Source: Apoderus coryli
Lineage: Eukaryota > Arthropoda > Insecta > Coleoptera > Attelabidae
Assembly (NCBI GenBank): GCA_911728435.2
Contig: OU452204.1
Location: forward strand, 6,200,001 to 6,264,000
Reading direction: 5' to 3'
DNA length: 64,000 bases
Below, in pieces: positions 24,036-34,173 of the stretch; position 1 is the stretch's first letter, and each line of letters opens with the position of its first letter. The position numbers and the translations under genes were made by a program. Below the pieces are notes generated by a model. That model was given only the letters and a program-made list of their open reading frames with translations, did not search any database and was not told where the DNA came from.

Positions 24036-24425
24036 CACACCCTCCTCCAAGAAGGAACCATCAACAGCGACTATTACTGTGCACTTTTGGATCGATTGAA
24101 ATCGCAAAGAAACGGCCATATTTGCAAAAGAAAGAAGACAATGCACCGTGTCACAAATCGATGAAAACTATGGCAAAATTGAATGAATTGGACTTCGAAT
24201 TGCTTACCGACCCAGCACCGTATTCTCCAGATTTAGCCCCCAGCGACTTTTTCCTGTTTTCAGATCTCAAGAGAATCCTTGCTGGAAAGAAATTCAAGTC
24301 CAATGATGAAGTAATTGTTGAAACTGGCGAGAAAGAGAACTATGTTATATAATAGAATCGAGTTTTGTCAAAATTTTGTTTTTTTCTTACTTATCTTACA
24401 GACTTATTGAATGATCTGTTATTTT
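24036..24425 (+). pseudogene. Mariner transposon 3' half: transposase C-terminal half plus TIR
   Basis: Homology begins at EGTINSDYYCALLDRLKSQR in one frame and shifts to DNAPCHKSMKTMAKLNELDF and PYSPDLAPSDFFLFSDLKR. It therefore carries the second and third catalytic Asp, 35 residues apart here against 34 in typical DD34D mariners because of one extra residue. GKKFKSNDEVI follows. The end, CTTATTGAATGATCTGTTA at about 24407-24425, is the inverted counterpart of the TIR at 14881. It starts almost exactly where the 5' half at 14881-15527 stops. Confidence 0.88.
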
Positions 24426-24739
24426 TCTTATTGTTTTGGTGTTGACGAGGACCGAAATTAGCTTTTTTGTCAGTTAAGTTTGCTTTATCAGTCAGCTAGT
24501 GTAAATTTTGCACAATTTATCCAGAAGTATTGTTTATTTTCCTGTGGATGTTTTTTAAATAAAGTATACATATATTTTGCATCTTAAAATCGATTTAATT
24601 TAGGATTTATACAGGAGCTGTATTTACACTTTTAGGAACCAATTTAGAAATTCAAAATAATATATAGGGTGTTTCATTTGGAAAGCATAAGCAATATTTT
24701 GTAACTCAATAGAATATGAAAACCTGTCTAATTTTGAAA
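24426..24739. other. No gene recognised
   Basis: Near 24662, ATATAGGGTGTTTCATTTGG looks like a transposon terminus, but no partner was found. Confidence 0.4.
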
Positions 24740-26988
24740 TGTATCTACATATTTCCTTTCTTTAAGGGGAGAAAACGGTGTCTTCACAAATACGGGAAGG
24801 GATACTATTAGAGAACTTCTGAGGGTACACTTTCCCGGCTGCGAAATTACAAATATGTCACTGGAAAATTGGCAGCATACGAATCTGGGACCCAAAATAA
24901 AGGCTACCAGAGAGAGCTGGCAATACGCAAAGACAGTGATAGATTGTAGTAAAATCAAATGGGCCTTGAGAACATTTAAACCATATAAATCGCCAGGAAT
25001 TGACGGCATTTATCCAAAAATGCTGCAGGAGGGAGGGGACTCCCTGATTAGCAGCCTGTGTATGGTATTCCGGGGCAGTCTGGCACTGGGATATCTGCCA
25101 AAAAGTTGGCAGATAAGCAGAGTAGCATTTATACCCAAACCTGGGAAAACCGGACAGGAAGGGGCAAAGGCTATGCGACCAATAAGTCTAACGTCTTTCT
25201 TGCTAAAGACGCTGGAAAAAATAATAGATAGACATATTCGGGACGGGGCTCTGGACATAGTGCCACTACACCCGAACCAATATGCGTTTAGATGCGGCAT
25301 GTCGACTGAGACAGCGCTGCATCAATTAGTTAGTAAGGCGGAATACGCCCTGGAGAGCAGGGAGGTTCTACTTGCAACCTTCCTGGACATACAGGGAGCC
25401 TTCGATAACGTTTTAACGAACTCAATCCTAGGAGCACTGAGGCAACGAGGCATCAATGCGACTTGCTGCAGGTGGATAAACTGCATGCTTAAAGGAAGAA
25501 TGGTATGTACCTCAGTAATGGGGGATACACTAATAGCTAAGCCTGTACGAGGGTGCCCGCAGGGGGGAGTACTATCTCCTCTGATGTGGAACCTTGTTAT
25601 AGACGAGTTGCTAAGAGTTCTGGACAATGAAGGATTTGGGGTTCTGGGCTTTGCAGACGACCTAGTCATACATGTCCAGGGAAAGTTCAATAGCATAGTA
25701 AGGGAACGTATTCAACGGGCCCTTGAAATAGCAACAAGCTGGACTTTGGAACATGGACTAAGAATGAGCCCGTCAAAGTCAGCAATGATCGCTTTCACTA
25801 GGAGGAAGAAAACAGAGGGACTAGGACCACTGTACCTTCAAGGTGAAATCGTAAAAATGTCCGGGGAGGTAAAGTATTTAAGGGTCACTCTAGACTCAAA
25901 GCTTACCTGGACCGCACCCCTTAAAAGAACCAGAGCAAGAGCGGAGAGAACGCTTATGCTACTCAGACGCTCTCATGGGAAAACATGGGGACTAAATCCA
26001 AAAATGATGCACTGGTTGTACACTGCGGTAGTTAGACCTATGATAACATACTCGTCGCTGATTTGGTGGACGAAAACGAAACAGCATACCGCCATTGCTG
26101 GGTTGGGCAGGGTACAGAGGCTTGCCTGCTTAGCAATGACGGGCGCTTTTAGAACTACTCCGACAGCCGCAATGGAAGTATTGCTGAACCTCCCACCCTT
26201 GCACATCATGGTAAGGATGGAGGCGGGGGCGGCATTCATTAGACTGCGAGGGTTGGTAGGAACTGTACCCACTTATCGGGGACATACCAAAATTGGCGTA
26301 TGTGTTGGGGATGGCATCATAGACATGCCCATGGACCACATCATACCAAAATTTGAATTTGACATAAACTTCGATGTGCATATTGTGGACCGTGAAGTTC
26401 TTGATAAAGACTGCATACGGACACTGAGAGGGATAACCTGGTTTACAGACGGGTCAAAAACCGAAAGTGGAAGTGGTGCAGGAATATACAGTGAGACAAG
26501 GAACACGAATCTAAGATTCTCACTGGGGAAAAACACATCCGTATTTCAAGCGGAAGTGTTTGCAATTCTGCAATGTGCAAAACTAAACAGATTGAGGGCT
26601 TATACAAACAAGCGAATCAATATATGTTCAGATAGCCAGGCGGCCTTAAGGGCTCTGAGAAGCCCTAAGGTTACAACCAAACTGGTATGGGAATGCCAAG
26701 CAGAACTTAGGGCCCTGGCGGACCACAACAGGGTTAATCTAGTGTGGGTCCCGGGGCACTCGGGAATAGAAGGCAACGAGTGAGCGGAGTGGCTGGCTAG
26801 ACAAGCCTCTGAAACCACATATACTGGCACGGAATCTGCGCTGGGCTTGTCTAAAAGAACGGCGAGGGAACTCCTCAAGTGCTGGGCCAAAAGCGAGCAC
26901 AAGAGATATTGGGAACATATTCCCAAGCAGGAGCATAGGAAGAGGTTTATACCTGGTGCCGCAACAAAACGCACTGAAAAACTGCTAT

Positions 26989-26990
<2 letters not shown>
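24740..26990 (+). pseudogene. LOA-like LINE ORF2 (RT and RNase H), interrupted
   Basis: Coding homology starts near 24771 (GVFTNTGRDTIRELL..HFPG), upstream of the first ATG at 24855, so the copy is 5' truncated. The RT shows YKSPGIDGIYPKMLQ, FIPKPGKTG, RPISLTSFLLKTLEKIIDRH, the FLDIQGAFDNV box, GCPQGGVLSPLMWNL and the catalytic FADD. The RNase H has WFTDGSKT, FQAEVFA, CSDSQAAL and VWVPGHSGIEGNE. A single TGA at 26781 falls just after GNE, and the frame stays open afterwards (AEWLARQAS...TKRTEKLL) to 26990. There the CR1-like element is inserted. The C-terminus resumes at 31209. RNase H plus this RT style point to the LOA/I/R1 group. Confidence 0.92.

Positions 26991-27028
<38 letters not shown>
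26991..27028. repeat. TAA/TTA microsatellite tail of the CR1-like LINE
   Basis: About twelve TAA units immediately follow the element's 3' UTR, replacing a poly(A) tail. The same kind of tail ends the LINEs at 47556, 62250, 39508 and 44652. Confidence 0.9.
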
Positions 27029-27029
<1 letters not shown>

Positions 27030-27241
27030 CTTTATTGCTCAACAGTATTACCATTTACAGAGCAACAATATCTTAAATAATCATAATGTGCATACACATA
27101 CATAATCAAACATTTGCGTCACAATCACTGAAAAATACATAGCCAACTGAATATAATAGCGCCTTAATAAAGGTAAATAAAAACTCACACTTTTATGCTT
27201 AAAAATAATAATAAAAATAATCAATTAAATCAAATTCACAC

Positions 27242-30121
27242 TCACAATGCATGCCTTCTCAAGATTGGTACAGCAGCCGAAACCATACTACCAAGTGAAT
27301 CATGATTGATATCAGAAACACTAGATATGCGGTTAAATACATCACACATATTAAATACAGGAGATCTACATTGAATATTAGTTCTAGCTCTAATGTTATA
27401 AAAAAGCAAGTTATTTCTGGCATTTTCACGTGGCACCCAAAAACTAACCCGCTCAAGGAGACTACTACAACAGATTTTGTTATTTAATAATTTGAATAAA
27501 AATACAATTAGTGCTAGGCCCCGTCGCAAATCCAAACTGGAAACGTTAAAACGAGTGGTCAACAACGAATAATTTACACCTTGGTCAGGATAAGTTCCAT
27601 CCTCCCGAAAACACAAAAACTTCAAAAATCTTCGTTGGACTCTCTCAATAAGTAATTTATAAGATATATAGTAGGGACACCATACAACTGAACAATATTC
27701 CAATTTCGAGCGAACATAGGCATAGTATAAAATCATCAAAATATTTAAGTCAGCAAAGGGTTTGGAGCATCTAACAACAAAGCCATAGATTCTTAGAGCA
27801 TCGCTTACATTTGAACGAATATGGTCATTAAAAGAAAATTTAGAATCAAACAATACTCCTAAGTCATTCGTAGAATCATAACGTGTAACCGATATGTCAT
27901 CAATACAATAATCATAATGCAGAGGCGTTTTCTTCCGCGTATATGTAACTACCTTACATTTGTCGGGGTTCAAATACAAACGGTTCGCAGCACACCAAAG
28001 TCTTATGGCATCCAGACAAAGCTGTAAACTTTCACAGTCCTCAGCACTGTTTACAGACTTAAAAATCTTAAGATCGTCGGCGAAAAAGAGACCCGAACAT
28101 GTCAACTCCAGAGCCAAATCGTTGATAAAAATTAAAAATAAAAGAGGACCTAAATTGGACCCCTGTGGTACTCCCGAGACAGCCTTATAACAATATGAGT
28201 CGAAACCATACAATGATACATATTGATATCTTTCAGACAAATACGAGGAAAAAAGTGATACTAAACTCGGTCCAAAACCAAAACCCTCCAACTTCTTCAG
28301 CAACACAACATGACTTATTCGATCAAACGCCTTGGCAAAGTCCGTGTAAACTGCATCCACCTGACCACATCTATCCAACTCATCACAAACAAACTGCGAA
28401 AATACAGCCAAATTTGTGACAGTCGACCGCTGCGGCATAAAGCCATGTTGCATGTGCGTTATTTGATTTCTCACTTGAGGAAAAATGCGATTATATATAA
28501 CAATTTCAAATAGCTTTGAAAAATTAGATAATATTGAAATTGGTCTATAATTCGATACCGTGTTTCGATCACCACTCTTAAAGACAGGACATACTTTGGC
28601 CTTCCTCCATTTAGTAGGGAATACTTCTGATTTGAGAATAAGATTATAAAGCATACATAGTGGTCGCGCCAAAACATAAGCACAATCTTTTACCAAAAAT
28701 GATGGAATAGCATCTGGTCCTGCTGTAAACTTGTTTTTAAGCTTTCGAGAAGCCAAAATAATATCTTCCTCAGTGATATTACCAATAAATATCTGGGACG
28801 CAAAATCGATTCGAGGCAGTAGCAAATCTATCATGTCTTCATCATGACTCACAAACACACTCTCAAAATACTGAGCAAAACTGTTGACAATCGCCCGCTG
28901 ATCACTTAGATCATTATCACCACACTTCATGACCCCTGGTATACGAGTAGCTTTACTACGAGTGCCCACAAATGACCAAAACTTACTTGGGTCTGATTTT
29001 ATGTTCTGCTCGACCTTTCTGATATGAGTAACATAAGCAGCTTTTATTTGTTGTTTGATCATACATCTCAGTCTACTAAACTCAGCATAGTAATACTGCA
29101 AACCGGTACGCTTGAAAGCTTTATGAAATTTAGCCTTACATTTTATATTTGTGATAATTTCGGAGCTATACCAATGAGGATACTGACGCCTGAACGTTTT
29201 ACAAAGAGGTACACTGTCCTCGATAACATTGTACAATCTATTATAAAATACGTCAACAGCGTCGTCCGTATTGCTAAAGTTATTCAAAAACTGCCAGTCA
29301 AATTCAAGTAAATCATTATATAATTTTGGATAATCAGCTCTTTTAAAATTGTACAGTTTTCTATTAACGTTTGTTAAAAATGGTTTTTCATTAAATTTCA
29401 AATCATCGAGCTGTATATATAGTGCAGGGTGATATAAAATGTCTTCTCTTATCAACGGCTGACTATCCCTATTAATATTACAACAAACATTTGACAATAC
29501 TAAATCTAGTAATCTACCCATTTCATTCAAGATTTTATTAAACTGAGAACAGTTCATTACATTTAGAAAACCATTAATAACGTTTGTCTCCCGATCATTA
29601 TTGTCTAATAAAGAGTAATTGGTAACATTAAAGTCTCCGACAATTAAGAATTTATTTGCATGCAAATCCTGCAGCTGCTCAAGAGACTCAAAGAATGATT
29701 CAAATGATTCAAACGCTACCGATGGTGGAATATAAACTACTAATATATACAAACAAACATTAGGCCAAGTACATTTACAGCATAGTAAATCAATATTTGG
29801 AAATGATTCATCAATATCGGTTGTATCAACAACCTGCACCCTAACTGAGTTTCTAACTGCCAAAATTACACCACCCCCATCAACCTTATTAACTAAATCA
29901 AATTTTCTATCTTTGCGAAAAACACAATAATAATCCGGAAAAATTTCACCACTCGACACGCCTGAATTAAGGAAAGTTTCAGTTAATGCCACAAAATCAT
30001 ACTCACATTCACTAACAGTCGCAAAAAAATCATGAGTCTTTGTACGAAGCCCTCTAACATTTTGATAATAACACGTGAGAGTCTCTATTCGATCGGTACT
30101 GCTGAGCCCGTCTAGTTTAAA
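27242..30121 (-). CDS. CR1-like ORF2: endonuclease and reverse transcriptase
   Basis: An uninterrupted frame of 959 codons nicks target DNA and primes reverse transcription. The EEP endonuclease occupies about residues 1-250: YYQNVRGLR (metal-binding Asn), VALTET (Glu), IVGDFNV (Asp, Asn), GRLLDLVLSN and a terminal YHPAL. The linker holds KFWSFVGTRSKATRIPG. The RT includes KLKNKFTAGPDAIPSFLVKD, VCPVFKSGDR, NYRPISILSNFSKLFE, YTDFAKAFDRISH, SGVPQGSNLGPLLFLIFIND and the catalytic FADD. There is no RNase H. No ATG precedes the endonuclease motifs. The frame opens after a TAA at 30122-30124 and joins ORF1 exactly at the slippery heptamer, so it is best read as a -1 frameshift product. Confidence 0.93.
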   Translation of the reverse strand, partial: FKLDGLSSTDRIETLTCYYQNVRGLRTKTHDFFATVSECEYDFVALTETFLNSGVSSGEIFPDYYCVFRKDRKFDLVNKVDGGGVILAVRNSVRVQVVDTTDIDESFPNIDLLCCKCTWPNVCLYILVVYIPPSVAFESFESFFESLEQLQDLHANKFLIVGDFNVTNYSLLDNNDRETNVINGFLNVMNCSQFNKILNEMGRLLDLVLSNVCCNINRDSQPLIREDILYHPALYIQLDDLKFNEKPFLTNVNRKLYNFKRADYPKLYNDLLEFDWQFLNNFSNTDDAVDVFYNRLYNVIEDSVPLCKTFRRQYPHWYSSEIITNIKCKAKFHKAFKRTGLQYYYAEFSRLRCMIKQQIKAAYVTHIRKVEQNIKSDPSKFWSFVGTRSKATRIPGVMKCGDNDLSDQRAIVNSFAQYFESVFVSHDEDMIDLLLPRIDFASQIFIGNITEEDIILASRKLKNKFTAGPDAIPSFLVKDCAYVLARPLCMLYNLILKSEVFPTKWRKAKVCPVFKSGDRNTVSNYRPISILSNFSKLFEIVIYNRIFPQVRNQITHMQHGFMPQRSTVTNLAVFSQFVCDELDRCGQVDAVYTDFAKAFDRISHVVLLKKLEGFGFGPSLVSLFSSYLSERYQYVSLYGFDSYCYKAVSGVPQGSNLGPLLFLIFINDLALELTCSGLFFADDLKIFKSVNSAEDCESLQLCLDAIRLWCAANRLYLNPDKCKVVTYTRKKTPLHYDYCIDDISVTRYDSTNDLGVLFDSKFSFNDHIRSNVSDALRIYGFVVRCSKPFADLNILMILYYAYVRSKLEYCSVVWCPYYISYKLLIERVQRRFLKFLCFREDGTYPDQGVNYSLLTTRFNVSSLDLRRGLALIVFLFKLLNNKICCSSLLERVSFWVPRENARNNLLFYNIRARTNIQCRSPVFNMCDVFNRISSVSDINHDSLGSMVSAAVPILRRHAL

Positions 30122-30873
30122 TTATTATTACTTACTACAACTCTAGGAGTCCCACCCACGTATCGTATCCTAAGATTCTCTTCACCGTTCGCCTGGCGTT
30201 GCTGCAATTCGTCCTTGACAGATTTATAATACAACTGTTGCCTTTTCGTACGATCATAAGAAACATTGACCATTCTATAACGTGTATTCCTCAAGATCTT
30301 TGCCTTCTTGATAACGTCAGACACCTGCCTAGAATTACCCAGCGATAATTTTAAAGGTCTGTTCTTACCCTGCACAAATTTTCCCAATCGAAAAGGCTTA
30401 AAGTTTTGCTGGTCGATAGAAACACTCATGCTCTGCATTATATCCTTCACTACATCAACATCTTTAGCTTCTCGTTCCTGCGTAGGACGCTGTTGATCTT
30501 GTTCAGGAACATTAAAAAAAACTATATTACCAGAACGCGCATTTCTTTCCTGAATTTCCTGTACTACATCCTCGAATAATTTATCAGAGGGTGCAGGTGG
30601 TTGCTGATCGCGACTGGAGAATTCCGCTCTCAGATTAGTGATCTCATCTTGAAGCTGAATGATGAGTGCCTTCAAACCCCTAAAATCGCCAGCCACAGCA
30701 CGGCATGCTACACAAGACCAATCATAGCCCTTATTAGCATTCAGAGCTCTCACCTCATTGGAGCTTAAGTCCACACATGTGTTTTTAAAGTATTTCTTGC
30801 ATATACAACAACGTACCATAAGAATCTGATCATATGATCTTTCGCAACACGCACACAACAGCATCGACGGCAT
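30112..30873 (-). CDS. CR1-like ORF1: PHD-like zinc finger, coiled coil and RRM RNA-binding protein
   Basis: A 253-residue protein begins with an ATG at 30873. Residues 1-55 are a PHD-like finger (CACC, CCICKKYFKNTC, CVAC) in which the usual His ligand before NTC is a Lys. Residues about 60-85 are a short helical or coiled segment (LKALIIQLQDEITNLRAEF). From about 105, QERNARSGNIVFFNVPE opens an L1-ORF1p-like RRM, followed by PFRLGKF and PLKLSLGNSRQVSDVIKKAK. The basic C-terminal domain ends RIRYVGGTPRVV. It should coat element RNA as the LINE chaperone. PHD-bearing ORF1 is known in CR1-like LINEs. The stop TAG overlaps the ORF2 frame. Confidence 0.92.
   Translation of the reverse strand: MPSMLLCACCERSYDQILMVRCCICKKYFKNTCVDLSSNEVRALNANKGYDWSCVACRAVAGDFRGLKALIIQLQDEITNLRAEFSSRDQQPPAPSDKLFEDVVQEIQERNARSGNIVFFNVPEQDQQRPTQEREAKDVDVVKDIMQSMSVSIDQQNFKPFRLGKFVQGKNRPLKLSLGNSRQVSDVIKKAKILRNTRYRMVNVSYDRTKRQQLYYKSVKDELQQRQANGEENLRIRYVGGTPRVVVSNNNLN
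30115..30121 (-). promoter_or_regulatory. Candidate -1 ribosomal frameshift site T TTA AAC
   Basis: In the ORF1 frame the end reads AAT TTA AAC TAG. The heptamer T TTA AAC fits X XXY YYZ and is one of the most efficient known eukaryotic -1 slippery sites. A slip here gives TTT AAA CTA GAC, which enters the ORF2 frame with no intervening stop. The ORF2 frame is closed by TAA one base upstream of the heptamer, so this is nearly the only place a -1 shift could work. I did not find a convincing stimulatory hairpin by eye. Confidence 0.75.
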
Positions 30874-31208
30874 AGTTGAAAATGCGCTACAAAGCTCTGA
30901 CTAACCCTGTACAGTCACAAAACCGAACGTCGCGTCGCGTCGCACAAAAAATCCGATAGGTACCAATACAAAACTGATAAATATTTATATTTACTTATAT
31001 TCAATTAAATAAAGGATCTTATTTACGCAAATATAACACACTAACGAATTAATACGGATAAAACTTTATAATCAACGAAAAGCGCTCAATTTTTCGAACA
31101 ATTTGATACCAAATTTATGTTTTTTGGTAAAGTTAAAGTAACCGAATTCGGTTGTATTAGACGGAGCCACAAAATGTACATGCATACACACACACACTTT
31201 TCAGCAAA
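30874..31208 (-). other. 5' UTR or 5' flank of the CR1-like LINE
   Basis: No frame of note. A GTCGCGTCGCGTCGC triplicate lies at about 30930-30945 and a CA run at 31184-31196. The 5' boundary is inferred only from where LOA-like coding resumes. Confidence 0.5.
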
Positions 31209-31493
31209 TTAAGCAGTCAGATGCGAATAACTATGGGACTCCTTACTGGGCATTGCGCTCTGAGAGACCACCTAAATAAGATGGGGCTGTACAATGGGGA
31301 CCTGCAATGCAGATTGTGTAATGGGGCAGTTGAAACAGCTTACCATGTAATATGTGAGTGTGTAGTTCTACAACGAAGAAGACACGCTATTTTTGGGCAT
31401 TCGCTGATTGCGCCAGGAGATATTGACACCCAACACATAACTGAACTCCACAAGTTAGTGGAGGGTACAGGGCTGCTGGATTGGGTGGCATAA
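31209..31493 (+). pseudogene. LOA-like LINE ORF2, C-terminal end after the nested insertion
   Basis: The frame reads SSQMRITMGLLTGHCALRDH, then NKMGLYNGDLQCRLC and AYHVICECVVLQRRRH. This is the C-terminal GLLTGH plus CCHC-like module that follows RNase H in LOA/R1/I-group LINEs. It ends LLDWVA with TAA at 31491. It continues directly from KLL at 26990, so 24740-26990 and this piece are one element split by the CR1-like insertion. Confidence 0.9.
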
Positions 31494-31575
31494 TATACAG
31501 GGATCACAATAAGCCCATGAGGCTGCAGTGAAACTGGGGACTTAAGTCGTACGGACCCTTTCAAAAAAAAAAAAA
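31494..31575 (+). mobile_element. LOA-like LINE 3' UTR and poly(A)
   Basis: The short 3' UTR (CACAATAAGCCCATGAGGC, then GTACGGACCCTTTC) ends in 14 A. It is matched by the truncated copy at 11871-11939, which confirms the element end. Confidence 0.88.
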
Positions 31576-32541
31576 AACATATTTCCTTCCTTGTTGCGAA
31601 TTTAGGGGATAAATTCCACATTATTATTAACACTGCCACTAATAAAAATGATTATTTATAGGAGAAACGAACCGTCATCAGTCGTCGGCCTACCCTTTCC
31701 AAAGACTGTATTTCTTTCTGTTAAACAATAAATCAATTTAAAATCGGATAGATGCTTTGTCATAACAAATATTATTTAACTTATCTTCGTATGTATACAA
31801 AATACTCAAAAAGCACTTGAACATTCTAACCACACTCCTCTAAAAGTGTATACTTTACATCAAAAGCTTTCGTCAAAAACAAATATACCAAAGCCGTTTA
31901 AACAAACCTTTCGAAAACAGATATAGGTAGATTTCTACAGTATTAAAAAACTTGTATATTACATTACTAATCCTTAGAGTTTTAAACGTGACAAAACATA
32001 AATATGTGTATGTCGGTGTTTTGCCTTTAAAGTTTTGTTTTTCAATATTTTTCAAATAACTCGCATGTCAGTTTCTTTCCTAATTTGAAGAATAATTTGG
32101 TTATATGATATACAGTAAGCCCTAATAATGTGTGAGTAAATAGTGCGAAAGGATGACAGAGTTTCATTTATCATTAATTTGTTAAGAGCTCTGCCGTTGG
32201 CATACTTTGATCGTTACAATAAGGCTGATGATGGAGAATTGTCTCCGAAATATGTCCCTTTGATAAATGTTTTTGAACTAATTTAGTGGACAGGACTTAA
32301 TATGTGTTTTACTTAAGTAATTTGTTATTCCTACTTCGACTATTAATTGTGTTTTTGGTAGTATTATTGAGGACATAAATTGGTTGATATATTTAAGATC
32401 TTTGGATATGTTTAATTTCGATTAATGCATAATAATTAAGGTTTGCTGATATACAATAAGCCCTGGCAGTGTGAGATTTTTTCGAAGTAATCATTAAAAA
32501 AATAATTACAGTAGACACGGTTTATAGTGAAACTCTATAAG
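31576..32541. other. No gene; CTGATGA..GAAA motif at 32224-32255
   Basis: Short frames only. At 32224 CTGATGATGGAGA, then TCTCCGAAATATGTC, is a stem-loop flanked by hammerhead-like core words with one extra T, so it is not a canonical ribozyme. Confidence 0.45.
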
Positions 32542-32892
32542 AAGAAGTCTCACAGAAATCTACCTGCTTTATTGCCTACCATGAGGAGTTATGAACGCGT
32601 TAAGAACATTTTCAAAAAATGCGATATAAAATTGTAAATGGGAAACCCGAAAACGCCAACAACCCAATAAAAATGTATACATAAAAGCCCGGCAAAAAGT
32701 TTATTATATACAGTGCTACTCATTTTAAAGATTCACTATATGCAGGGCATTTTACATTAAATTTCATGAGAATATCCTTTTCGGGTTTCCCATTTACATT
32801 TTTATATCGCATTCTTTTGAAAATGTTCTTAACGCGTTCATAACTCCTAATGGTAGGCAATAAAGCAGGTAGATTTCTGTGAGACTTCTTCG
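32542..32892. repeat. Foldback element, arms about 110 bp
   Basis: AAGAAGTCTCACAGAAATCT, then TTATTGCCTACCAT, ATGAACGCGTTAAGAAC and GGGAAACCCGAAAA on the left (to about 32655) reappear reverse-complemented at about 32776-32892, with only a few mismatches. The spacer is about 120 bp with no coding. Confidence 0.88.
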
Positions 32893-33534
32893 ATTTAAAC
32901 TTTTAAATGTTTAATAAAACCTTTTATAACTCAAATTTGCGATTTTTTTGTTGCTTGTTGATTTTTTCTTTATATAGTGAAAAACTCTCTACAGTGCAAT
33001 TTCGGTGGACATTTCGGTCTTTCAATATACAGGGTTCTTCACGGAATAGAGTGGCAAAACTATTTAATTTCTTAAAAGTTTTATTTTTTTCTAAAAATAT
33101 TGTAAATCTATACAGGGTGTCCCAAATATAATAAATGAACCATAGTTGTGCTGATAGAATCCCCTGTATATGAATATATTTTTAGATTCCCCGTTCAAAA
33201 TAAACCTAACTTTCATTAAAGTACATCTCACCTAAATCAGACAGTTTTTTAAATATTTTAATTTTTATAAAAATATAGACATAATTTGAATGAAAAAATT
33301 CCCACGTCTTTGTTTGTTCTTTTTAAGCCGGTCTGGGCTGATAAATATAAAAAAATACTAAATATAGGGTGTCCAATAATATAAGTTATATATGAGCTAA
33401 AAATAAAAAAAAATTTGATGCACAAAGTAATTATCTGTCAAATATTATAATACATTCCTATGAATAACTCTTGACGTTTTGCACATATATTAATAATAAT
33501 TTAACTATAAAAAGTCTAATTTACCTTATAAAGA
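32893..33534. other. No gene; scattered transposon-end words
   Basis: ACAGGGTGTCCCAAATAT at 33113 and ATATAGGGTGTCCAATAAT at 33363 look like ends of Tc1/mariner-like elements, but no full element could be drawn. Confidence 0.4.
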
Positions 33535-34173
33535 GTTGTTAGGTAGTTTGATGTACATAATGATGGGTTCAAGACCTGATATTTGTTTTAGTGTAAGTTA
33601 TTTTGGTAAATTTCAGGATTTACAGATGAAAGGTTTAAACATTTATTAAGAGTGTTAAAATATTTGAAATCAACAGTTGATGTTCAGCCATACTTTTACG
33701 GTTCAAATGATAATCTTGTAGGATGTTCTGACGCAGACTATTGATATTAATGATCAAAAATCAATAAGTGGTTATTGTTTTAAGCTATTTAATAATTTAA
33801 TATCATGGAGTTCTAAAAAATAATCGATTGTAACTTTGTCTAGTACAGAATTCGAATTTGTCCCAACTTGTGTTGCTTTGTGCGAGTTACTGTATTTAAA
33901 CAATTTTTTTAGTGATTTAAATATTAATTTTCAACTCCTGTGTATCTCTATGAAGATAATCAAAGTACAATTCAACTGCTGCAACATTTTGAAAATAACA
34001 AAAGATGTAAACATATTGATGTGAAGTTACACTTTGTATTAAATTTAGTCAATAATAATATTCTTAAAGTGAAATATATTTCCACTAATGAGCAATTAGC
34101 TGATATATTTACGAAATCTTTGAGTAGTGAAAGGTTTCGTTATTTTGTAAATATGTTGCATTTAAAAGTTTAG
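33535..34173 (+). pseudogene. Ty1/copia retrotransposon pol remnant (RT end and RNase H)
   Basis: Frames in order give GSLMYIMMGSRPDICFSVSY (RT C-terminus), RVLKYLKSTVDVQPYFYG and the RNase H with GCSDADY, QKSISGYCFKL, SWSSKK, LSSTEFE and YEDNQSTIQLL. Then come KHIDVKLHFVLNLVNN, KYISTNEQLADIFTKSL and the end MLHLKV at 34171. Catalytic acidic residues (D of SDADY, E of STEFE, D of YEDN) are still visible. Several stops and two frameshifts disable it. LTRs were not identified. Confidence 0.9.

Larger units (their letters stand above)
26991..31208 (-). mobile_element. Full-length CR1-like LINE nested in the LOA-like LINE
   Basis: Order on the minus strand: 5' UTR (about 31208-30874), ORF1 (30873-30112), ORF2 (30121-27242), 3' UTR, and a tail of TTA repeats written as TAA at 26991-27028. 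Just before the tail the 3' UTR reads GAGCAATAAAGCA, also seen at other LINE ends here. Both flanks belong to one LOA-like reading frame, and ATTA at the left junction (to 26993) and right junction (31207-31210) may be a short target duplication. Both ORFs are open, so this is the best preserved element in the window. Confidence 0.88.

Noticed and set aside
25010..26974. Several minus-strand frames of 80-124 codons
   Set aside because: They are antisense shadows of the LOA-like ORF2, whose RT and RNase H motifs are unambiguous on the plus strand.
32224..32255. Hammerhead-like CTGATGATGGAGA...TCTCCGAAAT
   Set aside because: As a ribozyme call: an extra T separates CTGATGA from stem II, no cleavage triplet with a closing stem I is visible, and GAAA is not followed by a stem III. 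Kept only as part of the recurrent-motif finding.
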